Shown in pieces: positions 37,824-46,761 of a stretch of 64,000 bases of DNA. Position numbers and translations under genes: made by a program. Position 1 is the first letter of the stretch; the number at the start of each line of letters is the position of its first letter. Origin of the DNA: Actinomyces slackii (lineage in GTDB: Bacteria > Actinomycetota > Actinomycetes > Actinomycetales > Actinomycetaceae); the NCBI RefSeq assembly GCF_900637295.1, contig NZ_LR134363.1:1612001-1676000 (forward strand), written 5' to 3'. Below the pieces are notes generated by a model that was given only the letters and a program-made list of their open reading frames with translations, had not been told where the DNA came from and did not search any database.

Positions 37824-40777
37824 GGGCGGATCTCCTTGAGTCCAGTTGATGAGTCGTACTCCAGTAGTGTTCCGGCGAGCTCGGTGCGCCCGTCGACGAG
37901 GGGGAGGACCAGTTGCCCCCTCAGATCACGATCATCCTGCCAAGGGGGTACGACATGAATCTCGAGCTCAGCGATCGCCCGATCAAAGCTCGCCCCTCGT
38001 GTCACGCCGGCGGGAAGCCGGACCGTCGACATGACCATGGCACGCACAACATCGCGGTCAGGCTTCCTGTCGGTGGGGATGATCACCCCTGGCGCCTCGG
38101 CCGCGGTCGGGAGTGTGCGGAGTTCCTCCTGGCCGCCCAGGCGGTGAAGGTCGACCAGGATGACCTCCAGGGAGTCCTCGCCATCGCGAACCTGGGCGCG
38201 CCCCTTCTCCTCATTGTCACTGGCAGCGGTGTGCAACCAGCCAACCAGGTCCGCCCTCCTGCCTGAGGGTTTGGGCTCACCGAGGAGGAACCCCTTGGCT
38301 GCGTCGTGCTTGGCTGCGAGTTCCCGTGCTGCAGCCTCTCGGGCGGTGACGACGGCCTCCTGCCACGCGGGTGGTATGGAGACTTCCAGCCCATAGACGG
38401 CCTCGATGAGATCGTGGATATCATCAGGAGTAGTGATAGTGCCGGTTCCGTCCAGGATGGCGTTCAGCGCGGCCGCCGTGAGAAGCATGTCCTGTTCGCC
38501 GTAGATGGCCTTCGCGCCGGGTTCGATTCGCGGCGCTGGATTCCCCGTGTTCGGCAGCCAGTCGATGTAGCAAGTGGCTGTGCTCAACCGCTGTGGACGC
38601 AAACGATCATGACGATGGAGGCGCCCCATGCGCTGGAGGATGAGATCGATGGGGGCGAGATCGGTGATGAGGAGGTCGAAGTCAACATCCAGGGATTGCT
38701 CCACCACCTGCGTGGCCACGACAATCGACCGGTAAGGCCTCTCGGGGTGAGAGCGCGGTGGACCAAAACGGCGGAGCAGATCGGCGTCCTTGGCCATCCG
38801 GTCGCCGATGGTGAAACGGGCGTGGTGGAGACTCACCTCCTCGCCGAAGGCCTCGCGGAGATGCTCGTATGTCTCCTGTGCACGCCGGACCGTATTGCGC
38901 ACGATGAGCGCACAGCCGCCGTCGGCCAGGGCGTCGTTCAAAAGGAGGGGCAGGTCCAGTTCCCTGGTGAGGCGCTTGAGGCGCACCGTGCTGCGGCGGC
39001 CGGAGGCATTCGTGGGCATGACCTGGACCTCGGATGTTCCAGCAGTGACGAGACAGGGGAAGGGTGTGCTGATCGGCTTGGGCTGGGGCGTCCTCGGCGG
39101 CTTCCTCCCCGCCGAGAGCTCGAGGCCACGCTGATAGGCGTCCACCATGGCAGCGCATCGTGCCTCGGAGAGCGTGGCTGACAGGAGCACCACGGGCACC
39201 CCGTATGCGGCCAGCCACGTCAGCGCACGGTCTAGGTAGGTGTTCATGTACGTGGAGTAGGAGTGGACCTCGTCGACGATGACGACCTTGCGGGACAGGC
39301 CGAGGTGCCTGAGGGCGAGATGCGGTGCGCGCATCGCACCGAAGAGCAGATGGTCCACCGTGGTGACGACGAAGTCTGAGAGCATGGACTTCTTCCTGCC
39401 CGCGAACCAGGCGAGGATGGCGAGATCCGCGCGCTGGCGTCCCGGGACTCCTGCATCCCCATGAGAAAGACGCGCGGCGTCCTCGTCACGGCCGATGTCC
39501 CGCGGTTGAGGGGAACCGTGATCCGGAGCGTCGCCGCCGAGCCCGCCAAGGAGACGGTCGTGAATCTGCCACCCTGCGCGGCGCAGAGCCCCCGCTTGCC
39601 GATTGAGGCGAGCCCGTCCGTGCTGGAGACTGACAGCGAACGTGGAGGGCGCCCCGTCTGCGGCATACGCGTCCTCAATGCGCTCCAGCCAGTCGAGTTC
39701 GCGCGCGAACATGGCGTCCGTCGTCGCCTGGGTGGGAAGAGCGAAGAGGGCTCCGGAGCGGCCAGTACGAGCCGCGAGGATCTCGACCGCTAACTTGGCG
39801 GCCTCAGTCTTGCCGCCACCGGTGGACTCCTGAATGATGAGTATCCCAGGGAGGGGCATCGAGCGAGCGGCATCGACAGCGCGTTCTTGGACATCGGTGG
39901 CCTTGGCTCCCGGCGGCAGGCTGAAGCGCGAGGCGAGGAGAGTGTCGGCGGTCTCACCGTCATCGCGTGGCCGCCACGGGGTGGGGATCTCCAGGCGGGC
40001 GATCCCTCGGGCGGCGCGACCTGAGTGCGCTGTCGGCAGGAAGTGCTCCAGGCCCAGGTCATCCAGGTGCATGAGCGGGAAGTAGTCCTCGCAGGAGGCG
40101 ATCCAGTCAGTCACGATGACCAGGCCGGAGAGCTCGACGAGGAAGGTCTGCGACCACCTCCGCTGTGCCCAATGCGCCAGGAGAGGGCCTGCTCCGGTGC
40201 GCTCAGTCGCCAGGTCCAACAACTCGCGTTGAACTTGGCTCCAGCGCTCGCCACCCAGAAGGGGCTGACGGGCCTTGAGATCGTTCAAGGCGGAGGATGT
40301 TGCCGGGATGCCATGATGAGCCCCGACGATCGACGCCAGCGCCTGGGCTGAATCGACGTTCCAGTCCAGATCCTCCACGAGCCAGGACTCCACGATGTGG
40401 TGGCCGGCCAGGGCATGCGGGACCTTGCGCCGTTCCATGGGGTCAATGGCTTCGTGGCTCAGGCCTGCCTCTGTCATGCGGTCATCGAGACCTCCGACCT
40501 GCATGGAGAATGCGGGCGTGCACTTGCCGATATCGTGGATGCCTGCGAGCCAGGAGGCGAGGAGGCAGAACTCGTCGGCGGGTGAGAGGGTGGACTGGGA
40601 GCCGGAGAACTCCCGCTCCAACAGGTCGGCGATCGCAGGAGCGATCCAGGTACGGGCCAGGTGCTCCGCCACTGCAGCAGCATCGAGCAGGTGCAGCCAC
40701 AGAGGCAGCCATCGCTGGCGTTCCGGGTCATAGCCGGACTTCGCCCACACGCGCTGGGCGGCAATGGACAGGCTCAT
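37820..40777 (-). CDS. cas3: CRISPR effector nuclease-helicase Cas3
   Basis: The 985-residue protein is recruited to Cascade-bound DNA and degrades it. An N-terminal HD nuclease domain shows LWLHLLDAAAVAEHL and WLAGIHDIGKCTPAF (HDxGK). The SF2 helicase follows with IIQESTGGGKTEAAK (Walker A, about residue 330), VIVDEVHSYSTYM (DExH), VLLSATL and TQVVEQSLDVDFDLLITDLAPIDLILQRMGRLHRH (motifs V and VI). A C-terminal domain closes it. I place the start at 40777 (MSLSIAAQRVW), preceded by AGGAGGGAGCCCC; the frame extends 17 codons further without a ribosome-binding site. It is the first gene of the operon. Confidence 0.96.
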   Translation of the reverse strand: MSLSIAAQRVWAKSGYDPERQRWLPLWLHLLDAAAVAEHLARTWIAPAIADLLEREFSGSQSTLSPADEFCLLASWLAGIHDIGKCTPAFSMQVGGLDDRMTEAGLSHEAIDPMERRKVPHALAGHHIVESWLVEDLDWNVDSAQALASIVGAHHGIPATSSALNDLKARQPLLGGERWSQVQRELLDLATERTGAGPLLAHWAQRRWSQTFLVELSGLVIVTDWIASCEDYFPLMHLDDLGLEHFLPTAHSGRAARGIARLEIPTPWRPRDDGETADTLLASRFSLPPGAKATDVQERAVDAARSMPLPGILIIQESTGGGKTEAAKLAVEILAARTGRSGALFALPTQATTDAMFARELDWLERIEDAYAADGAPSTFAVSLQHGRARLNRQAGALRRAGWQIHDRLLGGLGGDAPDHGSPQPRDIGRDEDAARLSHGDAGVPGRQRADLAILAWFAGRKKSMLSDFVVTTVDHLLFGAMRAPHLALRHLGLSRKVVIVDEVHSYSTYMNTYLDRALTWLAAYGVPVVLLSATLSEARCAAMVDAYQRGLELSAGRKPPRTPQPKPISTPFPCLVTAGTSEVQVMPTNASGRRSTVRLKRLTRELDLPLLLNDALADGGCALIVRNTVRRAQETYEHLREAFGEEVSLHHARFTIGDRMAKDADLLRRFGPPRSHPERPYRSIVVATQVVEQSLDVDFDLLITDLAPIDLILQRMGRLHRHDRLRPQRLSTATCYIDWLPNTGNPAPRIEPGAKAIYGEQDMLLTAAALNAILDGTGTITTPDDIHDLIEAVYGLEVSIPPAWQEAVVTAREAAARELAAKHDAAKGFLLGEPKPSGRRADLVGWLHTAASDNEEKGRAQVRDGEDSLEVILVDLHRLGGQEELRTLPTAAEAPGVIIPTDRKPDRDVVRAMVMSTVRLPAGVTRGASFDRAIAELEIHVVPPWQDDRDLRGQLVLPLVDGRTELAGTLLEYDSSTGLKEIRP

Positions 40778-40984
40778 GGGGCTCCCTCCTTGGAGACAGA
40801 CAAAGATTAGGTCAGGGCACCGACACAAATGACTGCTTCGTCGTGGCGCCGAGCCACCGTGATCGAACCGTTGTGCGTCAGCGGAGAAGGCCTCGGCGTC
40901 GGCCGCGCAAGCGCGCCGTGAGTGTCGGGTACACGCAGCAGCAGCGGTCCGCTCAGCAGAGCACCGACGAACTGGAACCTTCCC
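40778..40984 (-). promoter_or_regulatory. upstream region of the cas operon
   Basis: This 207-base gap separates cas3 from the cysteine desulfurase stop, so the cas operon probably has its own promoter here. A TAATCT on the minus strand (40804-40809) could be a -10 box, but I see no matching -35. No palindromic operator stands out. Confidence 0.35.
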
Positions 40985-42199
40985 TCAACCCCGCGACGCC
41001 CTTGCCCGCCTCGCGGCCTTCACCGCCTCCGGCAGAACCCGCAGGAAGCGCTCCACGTCCTGGGGCGTCGTCGTGGGCCCCAGGGAGCAGCGCAGGGTGG
41101 CCCGGGCGGCCTCCTCATCCAGGCCCATGGCCAGGGCCACATGACTGGGGCGGGCCACCCCCGCATGGCAGGCAGAGCCCGCCGAGGCATCCACTCCCGC
41201 CAGATCCAGCGCCATGAGCAGCGCCTCGGCATCCACGCCCTCGAACCACAGGTGAGCCGTGGAGGGCAGGCAGACAGCGTCGTCGGGCAGAGTTGCATGC
41301 GCACCCTCCACGGCGCAGGCCCCCTCCAGGAGCCGGCGCCGTAGCCCGCCCAGCCGCGCCGCCTCCGCCTCCTGCTCAGCCACCGCCAGCTCCACGGCCA
41401 GGGCCAGGGCCCGGGCCGCCACCACGTCCTGCGTCCCCGAGCGCACCCCCCGCTCCTGGCCGCCCCCACCGGTGGGCGGCACCAGGAGGGTCTCGCGCCG
41501 CAGCACCAGGGCGCCCACCCCCACCGGGCCCCCCAGCTTGTGCCCGGACAGGCTCATCGCATCCAGGCCCCAGCCATGGAAATCCACAGGAGCCCTGCCC
41601 ACGGCCGCCACCGCATCACTGTGGACCGGCACATGCCCCTCCTGGCCGGGCCCCGCCCCGCTCGCCATCCGCACGCGCTCCACGATCCCCGCCACATCCT
41701 CAACCACGCCGGTCTCATTGTTGGCCGCCATCACCGAGACCAGGCTCGCCCCCGCCCGCCCGGGCGAAGCCGCCACGGCCTGCGCCACTGACTCCAACTC
41801 CACCCGCCCGGCGCTATCGACCGCCAGTGTGATGACCTCCGCCCCCAGATGCGCAGCCGCAGCCGCCGCGGAATCAGCCACCGCCGGGTGCTCGATCGGG
41901 CTGACCACCACCCGACCCCCGGGAACCGCGCGCGCCCTCCCCGCCACCACCAGGGCGTCAGCCTCCGTGCCCCCCGAGGTGAAGAGCACCTCATGGGGAT
42001 CCACCCCCAGCGCCGCCGCCAGGCGGGCCCGGGCCTGGGACAGCAGGGCCCCGGCCCGCCGCCCCGAGGCATGCTGCGCACTCGGATTGGCCCAGGCCCC
42101 CAGCCCCCCGGCCAGGTCCTCGGCGACCTGCGCGGCCACCTCCGGGCGCACGGGGGAGGAGGCGGCATGGTCGAGGTAGACGCGCTCAGGGATCGGCAC
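40985..42199 (-). CDS. cysteine desulfurase (NifS/IscS type)
   Basis: It removes sulfur from cysteine with PLP and passes it as a persulfide to tRNA thiolation or Fe-S assembly. The 404-residue protein starts VYLDHAASSPVRPEV, has the PLP lysine in SLSGHKLGGPVGVGAL and the catalytic Cys in GSACHAGVARPSH. It is the class II-like short-loop type, normal in length. MnmA, a likely sulfur acceptor, is encoded 19 kb away across the CRISPR locus. No Fe-S scaffold gene is next to it. I do not assign iscS or sufS because the pathway is uncertain. Confidence 0.9.
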   Translation of the reverse strand: MPIPERVYLDHAASSPVRPEVAAQVAEDLAGGLGAWANPSAQHASGRRAGALLSQARARLAAALGVDPHEVLFTSGGTEADALVVAGRARAVPGGRVVVSPIEHPAVADSAAAAAAHLGAEVITLAVDSAGRVELESVAQAVAASPGRAGASLVSVMAANNETGVVEDVAGIVERVRMASGAGPGQEGHVPVHSDAVAAVGRAPVDFHGWGLDAMSLSGHKLGGPVGVGALVLRRETLLVPPTGGGGQERGVRSGTQDVVAARALALAVELAVAEQEAEAARLGGLRRRLLEGACAVEGAHATLPDDAVCLPSTAHLWFEGVDAEALLMALDLAGVDASAGSACHAGVARPSHVALAMGLDEEAARATLRCSLGPTTTPQDVERFLRVLPEAVKAARRARASRG

Positions 42200-42296
42200 C
42201 CTCCCACCCTAGCGCCGCTGAGCAGGACTCCATCTCGTAGGTGGGTAACAGCATCACTCAGGCCGACTCCCAGAGGGGCGGGGTTAGGGTGGCGGC

Positions 42297-43403
42297 ATGC
42301 AGAACCAACGCCTGGCCCTGGCGCGCTCGACCACCGACCGGGCCGCCACCCGCCGCAGCGACCCGGGGCTGCTGTTCGCCCTCGCGGCCGACCCCGACAC
42401 CAGGATCCTGCTCGTCGACGCCCGCGGCCGGGTGTCCCTGGCCCAGCCGGCCGTGCACCCCGACCTGCCCGACGACGGACTTGCCCCGCCCCGTGCCCCC
42501 GGCGCCCAGGATGTCTGGGAGGGGACAGGGCATGCCGCCTCCCGGCTCCCCGACATCTCCGCCGCCGCCCTGGACATGACGGGCCTGACCACCCTCTACC
42601 TGGGGTGCGAGCATGAGGCCTGCGGGCAGGAGGGCGCCCAGTGGCTGGCCGTCGTCGTCCCGCCGGCCCTCGAGGTCCCGGAGGCCGCCGCAGAGCCCAC
42701 CTCGGGGGCGGACGCCGAGGGCGCCGCCGAGCAGCATCCCGACCTGCGCGAGCTGCTGGAGACCCACCCCCTGTCCGCGCTGCGCGCCGTGGGCGCCGGA
42801 CTGAGCGACCGGGACGCCGGACTGGCCACCGCCGCCACCGCCCTGGCCTCCTGGCACGCCCGCTCCGCCCACTGCCCGGCCTGCGGCGGGACCACCCTCA
42901 TCACCGAATCGGGTTGGGCCCGGCTCTGCCCCCAGCCCACCGGCTGCGGAGCCACCCACTTCCCCCGCACCGACCCGGCCGTCATCGTCGCCGCGCGCGA
43001 TCAGGACGACCGCCTCCTGCTCGTCCACGACGCCGCCTGGGCCGAGCGGCGCTACTCCGTGGTCGCCGGCTTCGTCGAGGCCGGGGAGACCGTGGAGGCC
43101 GCCGTGGCCCGCGAGGTGGCCGAGGAGACTGGGCTGACGGTGACCGACGTGGAGTACGTCGCCTCCCAGCCCTGGCCCTTCCCCCGCTCCCTCATGCTTG
43201 GCTACCGGGCCCACCTGGAGCCGGGGGACCAGGCCGCCCGCCCCGACGGCCTGGAGGTGACCGGGGCCCTCATGGTCTCGCGCGACGAGCTCGCCCAGGC
43301 GGTGGCCGAGCGCCGCATCATCCTGCCCGGCCCCACCTCCATCGGGCGCCTCCTCATTGAGGACTGGTACGGCGGCCCCATTCCCGCCCCACCCGCCTCC
43401 TGA
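42297..43403 (+). CDS. nudC: NAD(+) diphosphatase / Nudix hydrolase NudC
   Basis: It hydrolyses NAD(H) and can remove NAD caps from RNA. The 368-residue protein has an N-terminal NudC domain, a zinc ribbon (CPACGG ... CPQPTGC, about residues 200-220), the Nudix box GFVEAGETVEAAVAREVAEETG and the NudC signature SQPWPFPRSLMLGY about 20 residues after it. The insertion between N-domain and ribbon is Glu/Ala-rich. In mycobacteria nudC neighbours uvrD2, and the same order is seen here. It is divergent from the cysteine desulfurase with 97 bases between. Confidence 0.93.
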   Translation: MQNQRLALARSTTDRAATRRSDPGLLFALAADPDTRILLVDARGRVSLAQPAVHPDLPDDGLAPPRAPGAQDVWEGTGHAASRLPDISAAALDMTGLTTLYLGCEHEACGQEGAQWLAVVVPPALEVPEAAAEPTSGADAEGAAEQHPDLRELLETHPLSALRAVGAGLSDRDAGLATAATALASWHARSAHCPACGGTTLITESGWARLCPQPTGCGATHFPRTDPAVIVAARDQDDRLLLVHDAAWAERRYSVVAGFVEAGETVEAAVAREVAEETGLTVTDVEYVASQPWPFPRSLMLGYRAHLEPGDQAARPDGLEVTGALMVSRDELAQAVAERRIILPGPTSIGRLLIEDWYGGPIPAPPAS

Positions 43404-43539
43404 GCCCGCCGGCCCCTGCCCCCACCCAGCCCGCCTCCGCCGGAGGCCCGGGCCGGCCAGGCCTCCGGCGGGGCCGTGAGCCGAGCCGCGGATCAGGCCG
43501 GCGGGAGGATGTCAGCGGGCCGTGGCAGGCTGTGCCCCG

Positions 43540-45639
43540 ATGAGCCCGACCGCCCCCCGCCCCGCCCCGGACCCGCCGATCACCCTGGGCCCCGGCCAGG
43601 CCGCGCGCCTCCTGGACGCCCTGGACCCCGACCAGCGAGAGGTTGCCGAGCACCTGGAGGGCCCCCTGTGCGTCCTGGCCGGAGCCGGCACCGGCAAGAC
43701 CCGCGCCATCACCTACCGCATCGCCCACGGCGTGGCCTCAGGCGCCTACCAGACCACCCAGGTCCTGGCCGTGACCTTCACCTCCCGCGCCGCAGGGGAG
43801 ATGCGCTCGCGCCTGGCCGACCTGGGCGTGCCCGGCGTCCAGGCCCGCACCTTCCACTCCGCGGCGCTGCGCCAGCTCACCTACTTCTGGCCCACCGCCA
43901 TCGGCGGGCGCCGCCCCGAGATCCAGCCCGGCAAGGCGCCCCTGGTCGGAGCCGCCGCCCGCCGCCTGGGCCTGGCCACCGACCGGGCCACCCTGCGGGA
44001 TCTGGCCGCCGAGGTCGAATGGGCCAAGGTCACCCTCACCCTCCCCGAGGACTACGCTCAGGCCGCCATCGCCGCCGGCAGGACCGGCGTGGCCGGGATC
44101 GAGCCCGCAACCGTCGCCCAGGTGCTGGCCCTCTACGAGAAGGCCAAGACCGAGCGCGGCGTCATCGACTTCGAGGACGTCCTGCTCCTGCAGATCGGCA
44201 TCCTGCTGGACCGCGAGGACATCGCCTCCCAGGTGCGCAGCCAGTACAAGCACTTCGTGGTCGACGAGTACCAGGACGTCTCACCCCTCCAGCAGCGCCT
44301 GCTGGACCTGTGGCTGGGCCGGCGCCGCCAGCTGTGCGTGGTGGGGGACGTCTCCCAGACCATCTACTCCTTCACCGGGGCCACCCCCGACTACCTCACC
44401 GGCTTCACCAGCCGCTACCAGGGCGCCCGCACCGTGCGCCTGACCCGCGACTACCGCTCCACCCCCCAGGTGGTCTCCCTGGCCAACCAGGTCCTGGCCC
44501 GATCCCGTCGCGGCGGCGCCCTGCGCCTGCCCACCGGCGCCGTCGAGCTGGTGGCCCAGCGGCCCAGCGGCCCAGCGGTCCGCTTCGAGGCCCATGACGA
44601 CGACGTCTCCGAGGCCCAGGGCGTCGTGACCCAGGTCCAGCGCCTGCGCTCGGCCGGGGTGCCGCTCAGCGAGATCGCGGTCCTGTACCGCACCAACTCC
44701 CAGTCCGAGGTCATCGAGCAGGCCCTGGCCTCGGCAGGCATCGGCTACCTGGTGCGCGGAGGCGAGCGGTTCTTCGAGCGCCAGGAGGTCAAGCGGGCCA
44801 TGGTCTCCATCCTGGGAGCCGCCCGCACCGAGAAGGAGTCCCTGACCGGGGACCTGGGGGCCGATGTGCGCATGGTCCTGTCCCGCGAGGGCTGGAGCCA
44901 GGAGCCCCCCGCCCAGCGCGGAGCGGTGCGCGAGCGCTGGGACTCCCTCAACGCCATCGTCGCCCTGGCCGACGATCTGGCCCAGACCCGCGGCGCGAGC
45001 ATGGAGGCCTTCCACACCGAGCTGCGCGAGAGGGCCGATGTCCAGAACGCCCCCACGGTCGAGGGCGTGACCCTGTCCTCCCTCCACGCGGCCAAGGGCC
45101 TGGAATGGGACGCCGTCCTGCTCATCGGCGCCTGCGAGGGCCTGCTGCCGATCTCCCTGGCCGAGGGCGCCGCCGCCATCGAGGAGGAGAGGCGCCTGCT
45201 CTACGTCGGGGTCACCCGCGCCCGCGAGCACCTGGTCATCTCCTACGCCCGAGCCCGCAACGCCGGGGGGCGGGCCTCGCGCAAGCCCTCCCGCTTCCTC
45301 GAGGGCCTGTGGCCCAAGGCCGAGGCCCCCGGCACCGCCAGGGCCACCGGCAAGGGACGCACCGGCGCCAAGCAGGCCGCCGCCGACTTCGAGGCCAGCG
45401 CCGACCCGGCCACCCTGGCCCTGTTCGAGGAGCTGCGGGCCTGGCGGGCGGTGGCGGCCAAGGAGCGCTCGCGGCCGGCCTACACGGTCTTCGCCGACGC
45501 CACCCTGCGCGACATCGCCACGGTCAAGCCCACCAGCCTTCCCCAGCTCTCCCTCATCCGCGGCGTGGGCGCCGTCAAGCTCCAGGAGTACGGGGGGCAG
45601 GTCCTGGCGGTGGTGCGCGCCACCGCCCCGGGGGAGTAG
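43540..45639 (+). CDS. uvrD2: superfamily 1 DNA helicase UvrD2
   Basis: It is a 3'-5' ATP-dependent DNA helicase of the actinobacterial UvrD2 branch. The Walker A AGAGTGKTRAITYRIA, VVDEYQDVSPLQQ (motif II), VVGDVSQTIYSF, LTRDYRS and TLSSLHAAKGLEWDAV (motif V) are clear. A C-terminal HRDC domain (about 620-690, VKPTSLPQLSLIRGVG) is the mark of UvrD2 rather than UvrD1. I take the ATG at 43540; a GTG at 43522 is also possible. The product is 699 residues, normal length. No 4-Cys region between helicase and HRDC is apparent, which differs from the mycobacterial enzyme. Confidence 0.93.
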   Translation: MSPTAPRPAPDPPITLGPGQAARLLDALDPDQREVAEHLEGPLCVLAGAGTGKTRAITYRIAHGVASGAYQTTQVLAVTFTSRAAGEMRSRLADLGVPGVQARTFHSAALRQLTYFWPTAIGGRRPEIQPGKAPLVGAAARRLGLATDRATLRDLAAEVEWAKVTLTLPEDYAQAAIAAGRTGVAGIEPATVAQVLALYEKAKTERGVIDFEDVLLLQIGILLDREDIASQVRSQYKHFVVDEYQDVSPLQQRLLDLWLGRRRQLCVVGDVSQTIYSFTGATPDYLTGFTSRYQGARTVRLTRDYRSTPQVVSLANQVLARSRRGGALRLPTGAVELVAQRPSGPAVRFEAHDDDVSEAQGVVTQVQRLRSAGVPLSEIAVLYRTNSQSEVIEQALASAGIGYLVRGGERFFERQEVKRAMVSILGAARTEKESLTGDLGADVRMVLSREGWSQEPPAQRGAVRERWDSLNAIVALADDLAQTRGASMEAFHTELRERADVQNAPTVEGVTLSSLHAAKGLEWDAVLLIGACEGLLPISLAEGAAAIEEERRLLYVGVTRAREHLVISYARARNAGGRASRKPSRFLEGLWPKAEAPGTARATGKGRTGAKQAAADFEASADPATLALFEELRAWRAVAAKERSRPAYTVFADATLRDIATVKPTSLPQLSLIRGVGAVKLQEYGGQVLAVVRATAPGE

Positions 45640-45664
45640 GCGCCCCGGGGGAGTGGCGCCGGAG

Positions 45665-46612
45665 TCAGGCCAGCTGGGAGCACAGGCAGTCGGGGTGGGC
45701 CTGCCAGCAGCGCTGAAGGCCCACCGGATCGAGGCCCGTGATCTCCACGCTGTGCGAGCCCCAGTCGGGGCCGGGCGGCCCTGAGCGGCATGCGCCGTCG
45801 GCCAGGAGGATATCCAGCACGGCGCGCGCCGCGATGGTGGCGGCCTGGTGGAGAAGAAGGCGCTCGACCCTCGGGGGTTCCAGGATGCGCATCTGGGTGG
45901 CCAGTGCCGGCCAGCAGGGGTCGGCGTCGCGCTCCCACAGGTCCAGGCAGGTGGCGCACAGGCCCGACTCGGCGGACAGCACGGGCCCGACCCTGAGGCT
46001 GACCTCACGGACCAGCACCGGCAGATGCGCCACTCCCTCCTGGGCCAGGCGCCGCGCCCGCAGGGGCTCGATGACATGGGGCTCAATGCTCGCGATGACA
46101 TCAGGGCGCACCCGCAGTTGGGCGCGCGTGCTGACAGCCGGGAATCGCGAAGACAGAAGCTCGCTGAAACCACCGCTGCGGGGATCGTGAGGACACAGGA
46201 TGGTGCCCACCCCGGCCTCAGCCAGGCACAGGGCGATCTCCTGGGTCAGTGCGCAGGTCCCATCGACGCCGACCACGGCCTTGCTCAGCGCCGAGCCGCG
46301 AGACCTGGCATCGGCCCCCAGGCGATCCCAGTAGGCGTCGTCATCATTGCGCAGCTCGACCCGCGGGCCCCCGATGAGATCGCCACGCTCCTCCAGCTCC
46401 CGGGTGATCTCACGGGCGCGCGCCACCGGGATCCGGGATCGGCGAGCCGCCTGATAGACGCTGCCCGAGCGCAGGGCGGCGGGCAGCTGGTCGAGGAACT
46501 GCTGCTCGGCGTCGCTCAGGCGCTCCAGGACGGTGGTGCTCCCCGGCTCGGTGCCGATCTGGGACTCGCCCTGCCGGCGCCACAGCACCGCACTGTCTCC
46601 GCGGATTCTCAT
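45665..46612 (-). CDS. ThiF/cyclodehydratase-like protein with a Cys-rich C-terminus
   Basis: The 315-residue protein has a helical N-terminus (about 30-95), then a Rossmann-type stretch (VVGVDGTCALTQEIALCLAEAGVGTILCP, about 115-145) like E1/ThiF folds. It also has the motif LCATCLDLWERDADPCWPAL, which in actinobacterial relatives supplies Cys ligands, and it ends in HPDCLCSQ. The GxGxxG nucleotide loop is not intact (GVDGTC), so adenylation activity is doubtful. The start at 46612 is set by AAGGAGG four bases upstream. Relatives are often annotated as bacteriocin cyclodehydratase or TOMM leader-binding proteins, but no precursor peptide is next to it. The gene is a constant neighbour of uvrD2 and the Zincin_2/PDZ genes, so a housekeeping role is likely. 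Confidence 0.7.
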   Translation of the reverse strand: MRIRGDSAVLWRRQGESQIGTEPGSTTVLERLSDAEQQFLDQLPAALRSGSVYQAARRSRIPVARAREITRELEERGDLIGGPRVELRNDDDAYWDRLGADARSRGSALSKAVVGVDGTCALTQEIALCLAEAGVGTILCPHDPRSGGFSELLSSRFPAVSTRAQLRVRPDVIASIEPHVIEPLRARRLAQEGVAHLPVLVREVSLRVGPVLSAESGLCATCLDLWERDADPCWPALATQMRILEPPRVERLLLHQAATIAARAVLDILLADGACRSGPPGPDWGSHSVEITGLDPVGLQRCWQAHPDCLCSQLA

Positions 46613-46761
46613 CTGGCCTCCTTGCCCGCTCCTGCGCGCCCTCGGGGGCGCATCATGAGCCTGGCATGCCGGCACCGCTCCGGCCACCGCTTAGGCCCGC
46701 CTGTGGATAACTCGGTCGCGGGAGGAGCGTGGAGGCAGGGGAGGAAGAGGGGTGAGGCGAC

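Noticed and set aside
40778-40984. A divergent regulator gene for the cas operon
   Set aside because: Frames here are short and are shadows of cas3 and the desulfurase gene; no HTH is encoded.
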